The position numbers and the translations under genes are program-made. From Nocardioides sp. TRM66260-LWL (GTDB taxonomy: Bacteria; Actinomycetota; Actinomycetes; Propionibacteriales; Nocardioidaceae): a stretch of DNA of 64,000 nucleotides. The stretch covers positions 124,001 through 188,000 of the forward strand of contig NZ_JAIQZK010000004.1 in the NCBI RefSeq assembly GCF_020075545.1, written 5' to 3'. Below, one piece after another: positions 42,266 to 50,886 of the stretch; the stretch's first letter is position 1, and the number at the start of each line of letters is the position of its first letter. The notes under the pieces are model-generated. The model did no database searches, was not told where the DNA came from, and saw nothing but the letters and a program-made list of their open reading frames with translations.

Positions 42266-42708
42266 GCCGCACCCGGCACGACCCCGGCCTGCACGCCGTC
42301 GCGCGGGTGCGCGGCGTCCGCGAGCAGGACAGCCGGCTGGGCCTGCAGCAGGCGCTGCGCGAGCTGCGTCAGCGCGAGGCCGACCTCGCCGCCCTCGAGG
42401 CGTCGCTGCGCGAGCACGGCGCCCGGGTCGAGGGCGACCTCGGCTCGTTCGCCGCCCTGCGGCTCTCGCTGCTCGGCCTGCGCGAGCGGATGGTCGAGGC
42501 CCGGGCGCAGGTCGCCGCCGCCGAGGGCGTCGCGCGTGACGCCCACGCCCGGTGGAGCTCCGACAAGGCGCGGCTCGGCGCCGTCGAGGGACTGCTGGAG
42601 CGACGGGCCGAGGAGCGTCGGGTCGAGGCCGGACGCGCCGAGGCCACCGAGCTCGACGACGTCGCCGGCCGGCTGTGGCTGCGGGCCGCCCAGGAGGCCA
42701 CGGCATGA
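42262..42708 (+). CDS. fliJ: Flagellar export chaperone-like protein FliJ
   Basis: 148 residues, GTG 42262 overlapping fliI. Almost entirely a charged coiled coil (LRELRQREADLAALEASLRE and EGLLERRAEERRVEAGRAEA), as expected of FliJ, which forms the central stalk of the FliI ring. Sequence conservation in this family is low; the call depends on position and coiled-coil form. Confidence 0.8.
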   Translation: MSRTRHDPGLHAVARVRGVREQDSRLGLQQALRELRQREADLAALEASLREHGARVEGDLGSFAALRLSLLGLRERMVEARAQVAAAEGVARDAHARWSSDKARLGAVEGLLERRAEERRVEAGRAEATELDDVAGRLWLRAAQEATA

Positions 42709-43709
42709 GCCTCTCCGACGTCACCGCGCGGATCGCGCAGATCCAGGGCCAGCTCGCGGCCTTCGCGCCCGCGCCGACGGCCCCGGGCACCGCGATCGGC
42801 AGCGGCACCGCCTTCGCCGCCCAGCTCGCGGACGCCTCCGGCACGGCCGCGACCGGCCTCCCCGCCGCGGGTGGATCGGCCGGCTCGGGCTCCGGCGACG
42901 CCGTCGTGGCCGCCGCCAAGCGGTACCTCGGCGTCCCGTACGTGTGGGGCGGCACCGACCCGCAGAAGGGCCTGGACTGCTCGGGGCTGGTGCAGCGCGC
43001 CTACGCCGACCTCGGCGTCGACCTCCCCCGGGTCTCCCGCGACCAGGCGAAGGTCGGGACGCCGGTGGCGTCCCTCGCCGACGCGCGCCCCGGCGACCTG
43101 CTCGCCTTCGGCTCCCCGGTGCACCACATCGGCATCTACGTCGGCGACGGGAAGATGATCGAGGCCCCGCGTCCGGGCCTCGCCGTGCGCGTCACCGATC
43201 TCTACGACACCCCCAGCGCGATCCGCCGGGTGCTGCCGGACGCCGCGGCCGCCGCGCGACCGCTCGTCGGCGGATCGTCCGTGCAGCCTGTCGGGGTCGC
43301 GACGCCGGGCGCGACCGGAGGCGTCACGGGCGTGCCCTACGCCGACCTGTTCAACCGCGCCGGTGCCGCGCACGGGGTGTCGCCCGCGCTGCTGGCCGCG
43401 ATGGCCCGCCAGGAGTCGGGGTTCGACCCGCGCGCGGTCAGCCCCGCCGGGGCCCGCGGGCTCATGCAGCTGATGCCCGCGACGGCGTCCGGCCTCGGCG
43501 TCTCCGACTCCTTCGACCCCGCCCAGTCGGTCGACGGCGCGGCCCGGCTGATGCGCCGGCTGCTCGACCGGTTCGGCGGTCGCGTCGACCTCGCCCTGGC
43601 CGGATACAACGCCGGTCCGGGCGCAGTGCTCAGGTACGACGGCATCCCGCCGTATCCGGAGACGAGGAACTACGTCCGTTCGATCATGGCGATGGTGAGG
43701 GCCGCATGA
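42705..43709 (+). CDS. Bifunctional peptidoglycan hydrolase (NlpC/P60 + lytic transglycosylase) in flagellar operon
   Basis: 334 residues, ATG 42705 overlapping fliJ. The first ~60 residues have no Sec signal. An NlpC/P60 domain follows (about 65-180) with catalytic Cys in DPQKGLDCSGLVQRAY and His in VHHIGIYVGDG. Next is a soluble lytic transglycosylase domain (about 210-334) with ESGFDPRAVSPAGARGLMQL and AGYNAGPGAV. It likely opens the cell wall for the rod, the part played by FlgJ elsewhere, with both an endopeptidase and a glycan-cleaving domain. Lack of a signal peptide suggests export through the flagellar apparatus. Confidence 0.88.
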   Translation: MSLSDVTARIAQIQGQLAAFAPAPTAPGTAIGSGTAFAAQLADASGTAATGLPAAGGSAGSGSGDAVVAAAKRYLGVPYVWGGTDPQKGLDCSGLVQRAYADLGVDLPRVSRDQAKVGTPVASLADARPGDLLAFGSPVHHIGIYVGDGKMIEAPRPGLAVRVTDLYDTPSAIRRVLPDAAAAARPLVGGSSVQPVGVATPGATGGVTGVPYADLFNRAGAAHGVSPALLAAMARQESGFDPRAVSPAGARGLMQLMPATASGLGVSDSFDPAQSVDGAARLMRRLLDRFGGRVDLALAGYNAGPGAVLRYDGIPPYPETRNYVRSIMAMVRAA

Positions 43710-45229
43710 CCGTGTCTCCTGCGCTTCCGGCGCCGCTGCCCGGCATCCCTGCTCCCGGTGCGCCCGGCAAGCCCGGGGCGCCCGGGGTGGTGCCGGCGCT
43801 CGCCGGCGGCGTCGCGACGGCCGACCTGCCCGGCGCGCTCGGCGCCGTCCTCGCCTCCGCGGGCGACGACACCGCCGCCGGCTTCGCGGCGCTCGTCGCC
43901 GGGCTCCTCGGCGCCGCGCCCGCCGCCGCTGCCGTCGCACCCACCGCGCCCGCTGCGCCCGCTGCTCCGGCAGCGTCCGCCGGTGACGACACGGAGGTCG
44001 AGACGAAGGTCGGCGCGAAGGCCGACGAGGGCGACGACGCCGCGCAGATGCCCGTGGTCGACGTGGCCGCGCTGACCAGCGACCCCGCCGTCGCCCAGGT
44101 GCTCTCCGCGCTGGTCGCCGCCGGCCTGACTCCGGTGCCGGCCACTCCCGCCACCCCGGCGACCCAGGCGACCCCGGCGACCCCGGTCGCGCCGGCGTCG
44201 CCGCGCCCGATCGACGCGGCACCGGCCCCGACGACCGCCCAGCCTCAGGCCCTCCCCGCCGGCGCCCCGAGCGCCTCCCCTGGCACGACAGCGCCGACCG
44301 CGCCGACCGCGGCCGCGGCTCAGGCCGCGACCGTCGCTCCGGCCGGCACGCCGAGCCCGGTCGCCGCCACGCCCGGCGCAGCGTCCGCCGTGCCCGCCGC
44401 GTCTGCAGAGCCCGCTGGCCACGGATCGCAGCCGATCGCCCGGCACGTGGCACTGCTCGACCGTCGCGAGACCGTCCGGACCGAGACCGCGCCGACCGCG
44501 CCGGCTCAGACCGCCACCGCGGACGCCTCGGCACCGGCTGCGACCGCAGCGCCCGCCGACCCCACGACCACCGCACCGGCTCAGGCCCTCCCCGCCACCG
44601 GCACGGCACCCGCACCGGCGCCCGCCCCGGGGATCGCTCCCGCGGTCGCGCCGCCGACGCTCGTCCACCCGCTGGCTCCCGGCCTGGACGTCGCGCGCGC
44701 CGTCCCCGGGCAGGTGCACGGCCGGGTGGTCGCCGAGGTGACCCGGCTGGTCAGCGCCGGCGGCGGCAGCCACCGGATGACGCTGCGGCTCGACCCGGGC
44801 ACCCTCGGCGAGGTGCGGATCGTCCTCGCCGTCCGCGGCGACGACGTCCGGGTGCGGCTGGCCGCGCACGACCAGGCCCACGCCGCGCTGGCCGCCGCCG
44901 CGCCCGAGCTGCGCCGCCTGCTCGAGGGCCAGGCCGGCGTCGACGCACGCGTGCTCGTCCGCGAGCTCGCCACCGCGCCCGCGGGCCCGGGCTCGCAGGA
45001 GTCCGGCCACCAGCCCGGCCAGCAGTCCGGGCAGCCCTCCGGGAGCCACGGCTCCCCCACCGACCCCGGCTCGGGTCAGCCCCATCGGGGCGCCGACGGC
45101 CGGCAGCCAGGACCGTGGGCAGGGACGCCCGCGGCCCCGTTCGCCAGGGATGGCATCCGGGAGGCGGCCCTCGCGCCGGCGACCGGCGATCGGCTCACGT
45201 CGCGGCAGGGCCTCGACGTGAGCATGTGA
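43706..45229 (+). CDS. fliK: Flagellar hook-length control protein FliK
   Basis: 507 residues, ATG 43706. A long low-complexity Ala/Pro/Thr region (about 1-330) serves as the measuring part. The C-terminal domain (about 340-440) has MTLRLDPGTLGEVRIVLAVR and VRLAAHDQAHAALAAAAPEL, the conserved L-x-P-x-x-LGxVxV core of FliK. A Gln/Ser/Gly-rich tail follows. It sets hook length and switches export specificity. Confidence 0.9.
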   Translation: MTVSPALPAPLPGIPAPGAPGKPGAPGVVPALAGGVATADLPGALGAVLASAGDDTAAGFAALVAGLLGAAPAAAAVAPTAPAAPAAPAASAGDDTEVETKVGAKADEGDDAAQMPVVDVAALTSDPAVAQVLSALVAAGLTPVPATPATPATQATPATPVAPASPRPIDAAPAPTTAQPQALPAGAPSASPGTTAPTAPTAAAAQAATVAPAGTPSPVAATPGAASAVPAASAEPAGHGSQPIARHVALLDRRETVRTETAPTAPAQTATADASAPAATAAPADPTTTAPAQALPATGTAPAPAPAPGIAPAVAPPTLVHPLAPGLDVARAVPGQVHGRVVAEVTRLVSAGGGSHRMTLRLDPGTLGEVRIVLAVRGDDVRVRLAAHDQAHAALAAAAPELRRLLEGQAGVDARVLVRELATAPAGPGSQESGHQPGQQSGQPSGSHGSPTDPGSGQPHRGADGRQPGPWAGTPAAPFARDGIREAALAPATGDRLTSRQGLDVSM

Positions 45230-45240
45230 AGGAGGCGGCC

Positions 45241-45759
45241 GTGTCGATCTCGGCCACCGAGGGCGTCGGCGGTGCCGGCGGCCTGGCGTCGATGGTGACC
45301 CCAGCGACGTCGTCCACCAAGAAGGACGACAAGGAGATGTTCATGCAGCTCCTCGTCGCCCAGCTGAAGTACCAGGACCCGACGAACCCCGCCGACACCT
45401 CGCAGTTCCTCGCGCAGTCGGCGCAGTTCACCTCGCTGGAGAAGATGCAGGCCGTCGCCGACCAGACCCAGCAGCTGTTCGCCGCCCAGATGGCCTTCGG
45501 CGCCAGCAGCCTGGTCGGCAAGCAGGTGAGCTACACGCTCGCCGACGGCACGAAGGGCGCCGGCTCGTGCAGCGGCGTCAGCTTCGAGGCCGGCGGCCCC
45601 GTGCTCGACGTCGCCGGCACCCCGGTGCCGCTGGCGCAGGTGACCACCGTCGGCGACGCCGCGGCCGTCACGAAGCCGAGCACCGGCACCGGCACCGGCA
45701 CCGGCACCGGCACCGGCGGAACCACGTCCGGCACCACGCCGGCCGCGCCCGCGTCCTGA
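45241..45759 (+). CDS. flgD: Flagellar hook-capping protein FlgD
   Basis: 172 residues, GTG 45241 with AAGGAGG 5 nt upstream. The conserved N-terminal core KDDKEMFMQLLVAQLKYQDP and TNPADTSQFLAQSAQFTSLE is diagnostic. The C-terminus carries a (TG)n run encoded by tandem ACCGGC hexamers (45682-45717) and lacks most of the Ig-like domain of E. coli FlgD (231 residues). It caps the growing hook. Confidence 0.93.
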   Translation: MSISATEGVGGAGGLASMVTPATSSTKKDDKEMFMQLLVAQLKYQDPTNPADTSQFLAQSAQFTSLEKMQAVADQTQQLFAAQMAFGASSLVGKQVSYTLADGTKGAGSCSGVSFEAGGPVLDVAGTPVPLAQVTTVGDAAAVTKPSTGTGTGTGTGTGGTTSGTTPAAPAS

Positions 45760-45810
45760 TCCACCCATCCCGCACCGTCCCCGGCTCCCACCGTCCCGAG
45801 AGGCTCCACC

Positions 45811-46668
45811 ATGCTCCGCTCGCTCTTCGCCGGCATCTCCGGCCTGCGCGCCAACCAGACCGCGCTCGACGTCACCGGCAACAACATCGCCAACGCCAAC
45901 ACCATCGGCTTCAAGTCCAGCAGCACCGTCTTCTCCGACACCCTGAGCCAGATGCTCACCGGCGCGTCGGCCGGCAACGCCACCCGCGGCGGCACCAACC
46001 CGGTGCAGGTCGGCCTGGGCGTGCAGGTCGCCGGCATCCTGGGCAACTTCAACCAGGGCTCGACCCAGACCACGGGTCGCGGCACCGACCTGATGATGGA
46101 GGGCGACGGCATGTTCGTCGTCAAGATGGGCAACGAGGACCAGTACACCCGTGCCGGCGCGTTCACCTTCGACGAGACCGGCACCCTCGTCACCCCGACC
46201 GGCGCGCGCGTGCAGGGCTACGCCCTCGACGCCGCCGGCCAGCCCACCGGCGGCCTGATCGACGTCAGCAAGACCGACTTCACGAACGTCCTGCCCGCCG
46301 TGCCCGCCGGCACCACGCTGACCTCGTACACGATCGGCTCCGACGGCACCCTGCGCGGCGTGTTCTCCGACGGCGTGCAGCGCGACATGGCCAAGCTCGC
46401 CATCGCCGACTTCAACAACCCGATGGGCCTCGAGCGGGTCGGCCAGACCGCCTTCCGCGCCTCCGCCAACTCCGGCCCCGCCCAGCTCGGCGTCGCCGGC
46501 CAGGGCACCCGCGGCAAGGTGACGGCCGGGGCGCTGGAGATGTCGAACGTCGACCTCGCCGCCGAGTTCACCAACCTGATCCTCGCCCAGCGCGGCTTCC
46601 AGGCGTCCTCGCGCGTCATCACCACCTCCGACCAGGTGCTCGAGGACCTCGTCAACATCAAGCGCTGA
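45811..46668 (+). CDS. flgE: Flagellar hook protein FlgE (short, FlgE/FlgF/FlgG family)
   Basis: 285 residues, ATG 45811. N-terminal SLFAGISGLRANQTALDVTG and [14 protein letters not shown], middle MMEGDGMFVVKMGNEDQYTR and AGAFTFDETGTLVTPTGARV, C-terminal GALEMSNVDLAAEFTNLILA with QRGFQASSRVI. It is shorter than E. coli FlgE (402) and close to FlgG length. I call it FlgE because it directly follows flgD; no other hook or distal-rod gene is in the window. Last gene of the operon. Confidence 0.88.
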   Translation: MLRSLFAGISGLRANQTALDVTGNNIANANTIGFKSSSTVFSDTLSQMLTGASAGNATRGGTNPVQVGLGVQVAGILGNFNQGSTQTTGRGTDLMMEGDGMFVVKMGNEDQYTRAGAFTFDETGTLVTPTGARVQGYALDAAGQPTGGLIDVSKTDFTNVLPAVPAGTTLTSYTIGSDGTLRGVFSDGVQRDMAKLAIADFNNPMGLERVGQTAFRASANSGPAQLGVAGQGTRGKVTAGALEMSNVDLAAEFTNLILAQRGFQASSRVITTSDQVLEDLVNIKR

Positions 46669-46706
46669 CGCCCCGGCTCCCCGAGCCGCCTCCCACGCAC
46701 GCCCCC

Positions 46707-46739
46707 GCGGGGCCTCGCCGGATCCCGGCGGGGCCCCGC
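46707..46739 (+). terminator. Terminator after flgE
   Basis: 15-bp stem (GCGGGGCC-T-CGCCGG paired with CCGGCG-G-GGCCCCGC, one G-U pair) with a 3-nt loop, 38 bp downstream of the flgE stop and before a separate palindromic element. No U-tract. Confidence 0.75.
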
Positions 46740-46746
46740 GCGACAT

Positions 46747-46816
46747 GTAACGCGGGGTTCCGCACGTCTACGCACCCCCAATATGGGTCGACCAGACGGG
46801 TCGAACCCCGCGTTAC
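46747..46816. repeat. Palindromic element, GTAACGCGG family, copy 3
   Basis: GTAACGCGGGGTTC (46747-46760) and its exact reverse complement (46803-46816), 42 bp apart: the same arms and the same spacing as the copy at 20529, although the centres differ. It sits between flgE and flbD. Confidence 0.8.
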
Positions 46817-46891
46817 CTGCGGACGGGCGGTCCGCGGGCGCGACCCGCCGACAACCCGCCGAGATCCCGCCGAGAACCCACCGATCGGACG

Positions 46892-46917
46892 CTCAGGTCC
46901 GGCCCGGAGAGGCCGAT
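46892..46917 (+). promoter_or_regulatory. FliA-type promoter of flbD-motA-motB-fliL
   Basis: CTCAGGT (46892-46898), 14 bp, CCGAT (46913-46917), 59 bp before the flbD start. The second unit of the flagellar cluster begins here, after the flgE terminator. Confidence 0.75.
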
Positions 46918-46976
46918 CACATCTCTGCGACGGCCACGGACGGCCGTCACCCCCACGCGCACCAGGAGGGTGCCCC

Positions 46977-47411
46977 ATGATCACGCTCACGCGTCTGTCC
47001 GGATCGGTGTTCGCCCTGAACTCCGACCTGATCGAGCGGGTCGAGAGCACCCCGGACACGATCATCACGTTGGTCGACGGCAAGAAGTACGTCGTCGCCG
47101 AGTCGGTGAACGAGGTCATCTCCATCGTCCGCGCGCACCGCGCGGAGATCGTGGCCCTCAGCGGCTACGTGCGCGTGCCGGCGGTCGACCAGCACGGCTA
47201 CGCCCTGGTCGCCCCCCACGAGCCCCCGGAGCAGGCCGGCGCGCGTCGCAGCGCGCTCCCACGGCCCTCCCTCACCGTGGTCTCCCCCCAGACCACGGAC
47301 GAGGGCCGGACGGGTCGCCCCGACGCCCCCCGACGAGGCGAGCCCGTCCGGTCCGTCCCCACCGACGAGACCGCGACGCACGACCAGACCGTTCCCGAGG
47401 AGCACCGCTGA
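46977..47411 (+). CDS. flbD: Flagellar protein FlbD with C-terminal extension
   Basis: 144 residues, ATG 46977 after AGGAGGG. The first ~65 residues are a complete FlbD/YlzI domain: MITLTRLSGSVFALNSDLIE, RVESTPDTIITLVDGKKYVV and ESVNEVISIVRAHR. FlbD proteins are usually about 70 residues; the ~75-residue Pro/Arg/Asp-rich tail here is extra and looks disordered. The function is poorly known, but the gene is nearly always next to motA. Its stop overlaps the motA start (TGATG). Confidence 0.85.
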   Translation: MITLTRLSGSVFALNSDLIERVESTPDTIITLVDGKKYVVAESVNEVISIVRAHRAEIVALSGYVRVPAVDQHGYALVAPHEPPEQAGARRSALPRPSLTVVSPQTTDEGRTGRPDAPRRGEPVRSVPTDETATHDQTVPEEHR

Positions 47412-48184
47412 TGGACATCGCCACCCCGGTCGGCATCGTCGTCGCCTTCGTGGTCATCATCGTCTCGATGGTCATGGAGGGCGGCAACCCCGCCAGCCTG
47501 ATCGCCCCGCCGGCGATGATCCTGGTCTTCGGCGGCACCCTCTTCGTCAGCATGGCCGGCGGCACGATGGGCGACCTCAAGATGTCGCTCGGCGCGCTGA
47601 AGACCGCGTTCACCGGCGGCGTCAAGCCGGCCGCGGACGTCGTGCCGGCCGTCGTCCAGCTGGCCGACAAGGCCCGCCGCGAGGGCCTCCTCGCGCTGGA
47701 GGAGATGGTCAAGGACATGCCCGACGAGTTCCTCGTCAAGGGCGTCACGATGGCCATCGACGGCACCGACCCCGACGAGGTGCGCGACATCCTCGAGGCC
47801 GAGGTCGCGGCCAAGAAGAAGGCCGACAAGCAGGCCGCGAAGTTCTTCGCCGACGCCGGCGCCTACGCGCCCACCATCGGCATCATCGGCACCGTCATGG
47901 GCCTCGTGCACGTGCTGGAGAACCTCGCCCAGCCGGCCGAGCTCGGGCACCTGATCGCCGCCGCGTTCCTCGCGACCCTGTGGGGCGTGATGTCGGCCAA
48001 CGTCATGTGGCTGCCGATCGCCAGCCGGATCAAGCGGCTCAGCGAGCTCGAGGCCCAGCGCATGGAGCTGATCATCGAGGGCGTGGCCGCCATCCAGGCC
48101 GGCTCGAACCCGCGCGTCATCGCCCAGAAGCTCACCTCGCTGCTGCCGGGCGACCAGCAGCCGCCCGCCCAGGAGGCCGCCTGA
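47411..48184 (+). CDS. motA: Flagellar stator protein MotA
   Basis: 257 residues, ATG 47411. Four membrane helices (VGIVVAFVVIIVSMVMEGG; PPAMILVFGGTLFVSMAGG; APTIGIIGTVMGLVHVLENL; AAAFLATLWGVMSANVMWLP) with the large cytoplasmic loop between helices 2 and 3 that contacts FliG. With MotB it forms a proton or sodium channel that drives rotation. Confidence 0.95.
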   Translation: MDIATPVGIVVAFVVIIVSMVMEGGNPASLIAPPAMILVFGGTLFVSMAGGTMGDLKMSLGALKTAFTGGVKPAADVVPAVVQLADKARREGLLALEEMVKDMPDEFLVKGVTMAIDGTDPDEVRDILEAEVAAKKKADKQAAKFFADAGAYAPTIGIIGTVMGLVHVLENLAQPAELGHLIAAAFLATLWGVMSANVMWLPIASRIKRLSELEAQRMELIIEGVAAIQAGSNPRVIAQKLTSLLPGDQQPPAQEAA

Positions 48185-48185
48185 C

Positions 48186-49328
48186 ATGAGCGGTCACGGG
48201 GGGCACGGCCGTCGGGCCAAGCACGAGGAGCACGAGGAGCACGAGAACCACGAGCGCTGGCTCGTGACGTACGCCGACATGGTGACGCTGCTGATGGTGC
48301 TGTTCATCGTCATGTTCGCGATGAGCCAGGTCGACCAGAAGAAGTTCCTGATGCTGAAGGAGGGCCTGGCGGCCGGCTTCGGCGCGTCCGACTCCATCCT
48401 CGACGGCAACACCTCGATCCAGGACCAGCCCGGCATGTCGGCGATCGGCCCGATCGCGCCGAACCTCACCACCGCCGACCTCAGCGTCGAGCAGTCCAAG
48501 CAGGTGGACGAGGCGGTGGAGGCCGGCATGCAGCAGCAGTCCGCGCAGGCGCAGCAGCGCCAGTTCGCGGCGGCGCGCGCGGAGGTGCAGCGGCTCGACG
48601 GCGTCCGTCAGGCGCTGATGGCCGCGCTGAAGGCCAAGGGCCTCGCCGGCGACGTGCGCACCAGCTACGACGAGCGCGGCCTGGTGGTCAGCCTGGTCTC
48701 GCGGCACATCGTCTTCGACGCCGACTCCGCCGTCCTGACCCCGCGCGGCGCGGCCGTGGTCGACGCCCTCGCCCCCGCGCTCAAGGCGCTGCCGGAGGAC
48801 CTGGAGATCGACGGCCACACCAACCAGGAGAAGGTGAAGCCGAAGTACTTCGCCAGCGACTGGGACCTCTCGGCCGCCCGCGCGGTCACCGTGCTGCGGC
48901 GGCTCAACGAGCGCTTCGGGGTGCCCGCGGACCGCCTGCGCCTGGCCGCCTTCGGCGACACCAAGCCGCTGATCCCCGTGAGCCGACCGGACTCCCAGGA
49001 GATCAACAAGCGCGTCGACGTCATCGTGCTCACCGGGCTCTCCGCCGACAACGCCGCCCAGCTGCCCGATGCCGCCGCGTCGCTCGGCCTGCCGTCGGTC
49101 GGCACGCTCTCCGGCGCCCGCGCCGCGCAGGACCGCACCGCCGCCGGCGTCGACCCGTCCGACCCGACGGCCGGCGCCGACGCCGCCCGGGCCGGGGCCG
49201 AGCCCGACCCCATCGGCCGGGCCGACGCCGGCGCGTCGGCCGCCGCGCCCGCCACCCGCACCCCGGCCCGCACCGCCGGATCCGACACCCGCCCCGACAC
49301 CCGCACCGCCCGAGGAGCCATCCGATGA
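48186..49328 (+). CDS. motB: Flagellar stator protein MotB
   Basis: 380 residues, ATG 48186. A His/Glu-rich start (KHEEHEEHENHERW), one TM with the ion-carrying Asp in YADMVTLLMVLFIVMFAMSQ, a plug/linker region, and the OmpA-like peptidoglycan-binding domain (about 180-280: EIDGHTNQEKV, RRLNERFGVPADRLRLAAFG, INKRVDVIVL). About 90 extra Ala/Pro/Thr-rich residues follow. It anchors the stator to the wall. Confidence 0.94.
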   Translation: MSGHGGHGRRAKHEEHEEHENHERWLVTYADMVTLLMVLFIVMFAMSQVDQKKFLMLKEGLAAGFGASDSILDGNTSIQDQPGMSAIGPIAPNLTTADLSVEQSKQVDEAVEAGMQQQSAQAQQRQFAAARAEVQRLDGVRQALMAALKAKGLAGDVRTSYDERGLVVSLVSRHIVFDADSAVLTPRGAAVVDALAPALKALPEDLEIDGHTNQEKVKPKYFASDWDLSAARAVTVLRRLNERFGVPADRLRLAAFGDTKPLIPVSRPDSQEINKRVDVIVLTGLSADNAAQLPDAAASLGLPSVGTLSGARAAQDRTAAGVDPSDPTAGADAARAGAEPDPIGRADAGASAAAPATRTPARTAGSDTRPDTRTARGAIR

Positions 49329-49762
49329 GCGCCACCGCCGCCGCCCCGGCCGCCGAGGAGAAGAAGGGGGGCAAGAAGAAGCTGATCATCATCGTCGTCG
49401 CCCTGCTCGTCGTCGCCGGCGCCGCCTACTTCTTCCTGCTCAAGCCCAAGCCGGCCGACGCCGCCAAGCCGAAGCCGGTCGCCGGCGTCGTCACCCCGCT
49501 CGACCCGATCCAGATCAACCTCGAGGGCGGCCACTACCTGCGCGTGGGCATCGCCCTGCAGCAGACCGACAAGGCCGCCGAGGCCCTCGACGGCAGCAAG
49601 GCCCTCGACGCCGCGATCGAGCTGTTCAGCGGCAAGAGCATCGAGGAGCTCTCCAAGCCCAAGGAGCGGGTGAAGCTGAAGAAGGAGCTCGTCAAGGAGC
49701 TCGAGCACCTCTACGAGGACGAGGTCATGGACGTCTACTTCACCCAGTTCGTCATGCAGTAG
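49325..49762 (+). CDS. fliL: Flagellar basal-body-associated protein FliL
   Basis: 145 residues, ATG 49325 overlapping motB. A lysine-rich cytoplasmic start (EEKKGGKKK), a TM (LIIIVVALLVVAGAAYFFLL) and an extracellular domain with DPIQINLEGGHYLRVGIALQ and the ending YEDEVMDVYFTQFVMQ, as in FliL. Supports the stator. Last gene of this unit. Confidence 0.92.
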   Translation: MSATAAAPAAEEKKGGKKKLIIIVVALLVVAGAAYFFLLKPKPADAAKPKPVAGVVTPLDPIQINLEGGHYLRVGIALQQTDKAAEALDGSKALDAAIELFSGKSIEELSKPKERVKLKKELVKELEHLYEDEVMDVYFTQFVMQ

Positions 49763-49890
49763 CCGCCCACCCTCCGCCCACCCTCCGATCGGGCCACCGG
49801 CCCCCGCCCGTCCGGGCCGGGAGCGGCCGCCCGACCGGACCATCTTCACGCCCCGTCGCGCTCGACCGGGCGTGTCGAGGCGACGTTCGG

Positions 49891-49916
49891 CTCAGGTGCC
49901 CCACGCCCGGGCCGAT
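49891..49916 (+). promoter_or_regulatory. FliA-type promoter of fliM-flhB operon
   Basis: CTCAGGT (49891-49897), 14 bp, CCGAT (49912-49916). The fliM GTG at 49927 is 10 nt downstream, so the mRNA is nearly leaderless; this decides the fliM start over longer in-frame options. Confidence 0.75.
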
Positions 49917-49926
49917 CCGGGGCGGC

Positions 49927-50886
49927 GTGAGCATCTCGCCCGTCCCGGTCTCCGCACCGGCCTCCCCACCGGGCCGCACCCGTCGGCGCAGCAGCCGCGG
50001 CGGCACGCCCACGCCCTACGACTTCCGCCGGCCGATCCAGCTCTCCCGCGAGCACCAGCGGATCCTGCAGCTGGGCTTCGACGGCTTCGCGCGCCAGGCG
50101 ACGACGGTCTTCACCTCCGCCCTGCGCAGCGTCTGCGCGGTCTCGCTCACCACGATCGACCAGCGCAGCTACAGCGAGTACGTCGACTCCCTCGACGCCA
50201 CGACCTACCTGACGCTGTTCACCACCGACCCCATGCCCGGCCGAGGCATGCTCGACCTGCCGCTCAACGCGGTCATGTCGTGCGTCGACCACATGCTCGG
50301 CGGACCGGGCGCGGCGTCGCAGCCGAACCGGCCGCTCACCGAGATCGAGAGCGGCATCATCAGCGGCCTGGTCGAGCGGCTGCTCGCCGAGATGCGCTAC
50401 TCGCTGGCCGCGATCGTCGCGCTCGACCCGCAGGTCACCGGCGTCGAGTACAGCCCGCAGTTCGCCCAGGTGGCCGGGGCCGCCGACGTCATGGTGGTGA
50501 TCGAGCTCGAGCTGCGCATCGACGAGCGGCCGCACCGCATGTCGGTGTGCCTGCCGTTCAGCGGCCTGCATCCGCACCTGGCTGCGGCCGCGGCGCCGGC
50601 GCCGGTCTCCGGACGCGAGCGCGCGATGCGCGCCGAGGCGGCCGAGCTGCTCCAGACCGCCTTCCAGGACGTGCCCGTCGACGTCGGCGTGCGGTTCCGC
50701 ACCACCGGCGTCGAGCCGTCCGTCCTGGCCTCGCTCCAGCCGGGCGACGTGCTCCGCCTGGCGCACCCGGCCGCCGCGCCGCTCGACGTCACCGTCGACG
50801 ACACCGTCTTCGCCCACGCCACCGCCGGAGCCCGCGGGCCCCGGCTGGCCGCCCTCATCGTCACGACCCCGCAGGAGACCCGATGA
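49927..50886 (+). CDS. fliM: Flagellar motor switch protein FliM
   Basis: 319 residues from GTG 49927. C-ring component and target of CheY-P. After a Ser/Arg-rich start come YDFRRPIQLSREHQRILQLG and FDGFARQATTVFTSALRS, the CheC-like middle domain with DLPLNAVMSCVDHMLGGPGA and EIESGIISGLVERLLAEMRY, and the C-terminal SpoA domain (VDVGVRFRTTGVEPSVLASLQPGDVL cut short). The usual N-terminal CheY-binding LSQxEIDALL is not seen. Confidence 0.92.
   Translation: MSISPVPVSAPASPPGRTRRRSSRGGTPTPYDFRRPIQLSREHQRILQLGFDGFARQATTVFTSALRSVCAVSLTTIDQRSYSEYVDSLDATTYLTLFTTDPMPGRGMLDLPLNAVMSCVDHMLGGPGAASQPNRPLTEIESGIISGLVERLLAEMRYSLAAIVALDPQVTGVEYSPQFAQVAGAADVMVVIELELRIDERPHRMSVCLPFSGLHPHLAAAAAPAPVSGRERAMRAEAAELLQTAFQDVPVDVGVRFRTTGVEPSVLASLQPGDVLRLAHPAAAPLDVTVDDTVFAHATAGARGPRLAALIVTTPQETR

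Noticed and set aside
45682-45717. Tandem ACCGGC hexamers in flgD as a phase-variation tract
   Set aside because: The unit is 6 bp, so length changes keep the frame; it would only alter a Thr-Gly linker.
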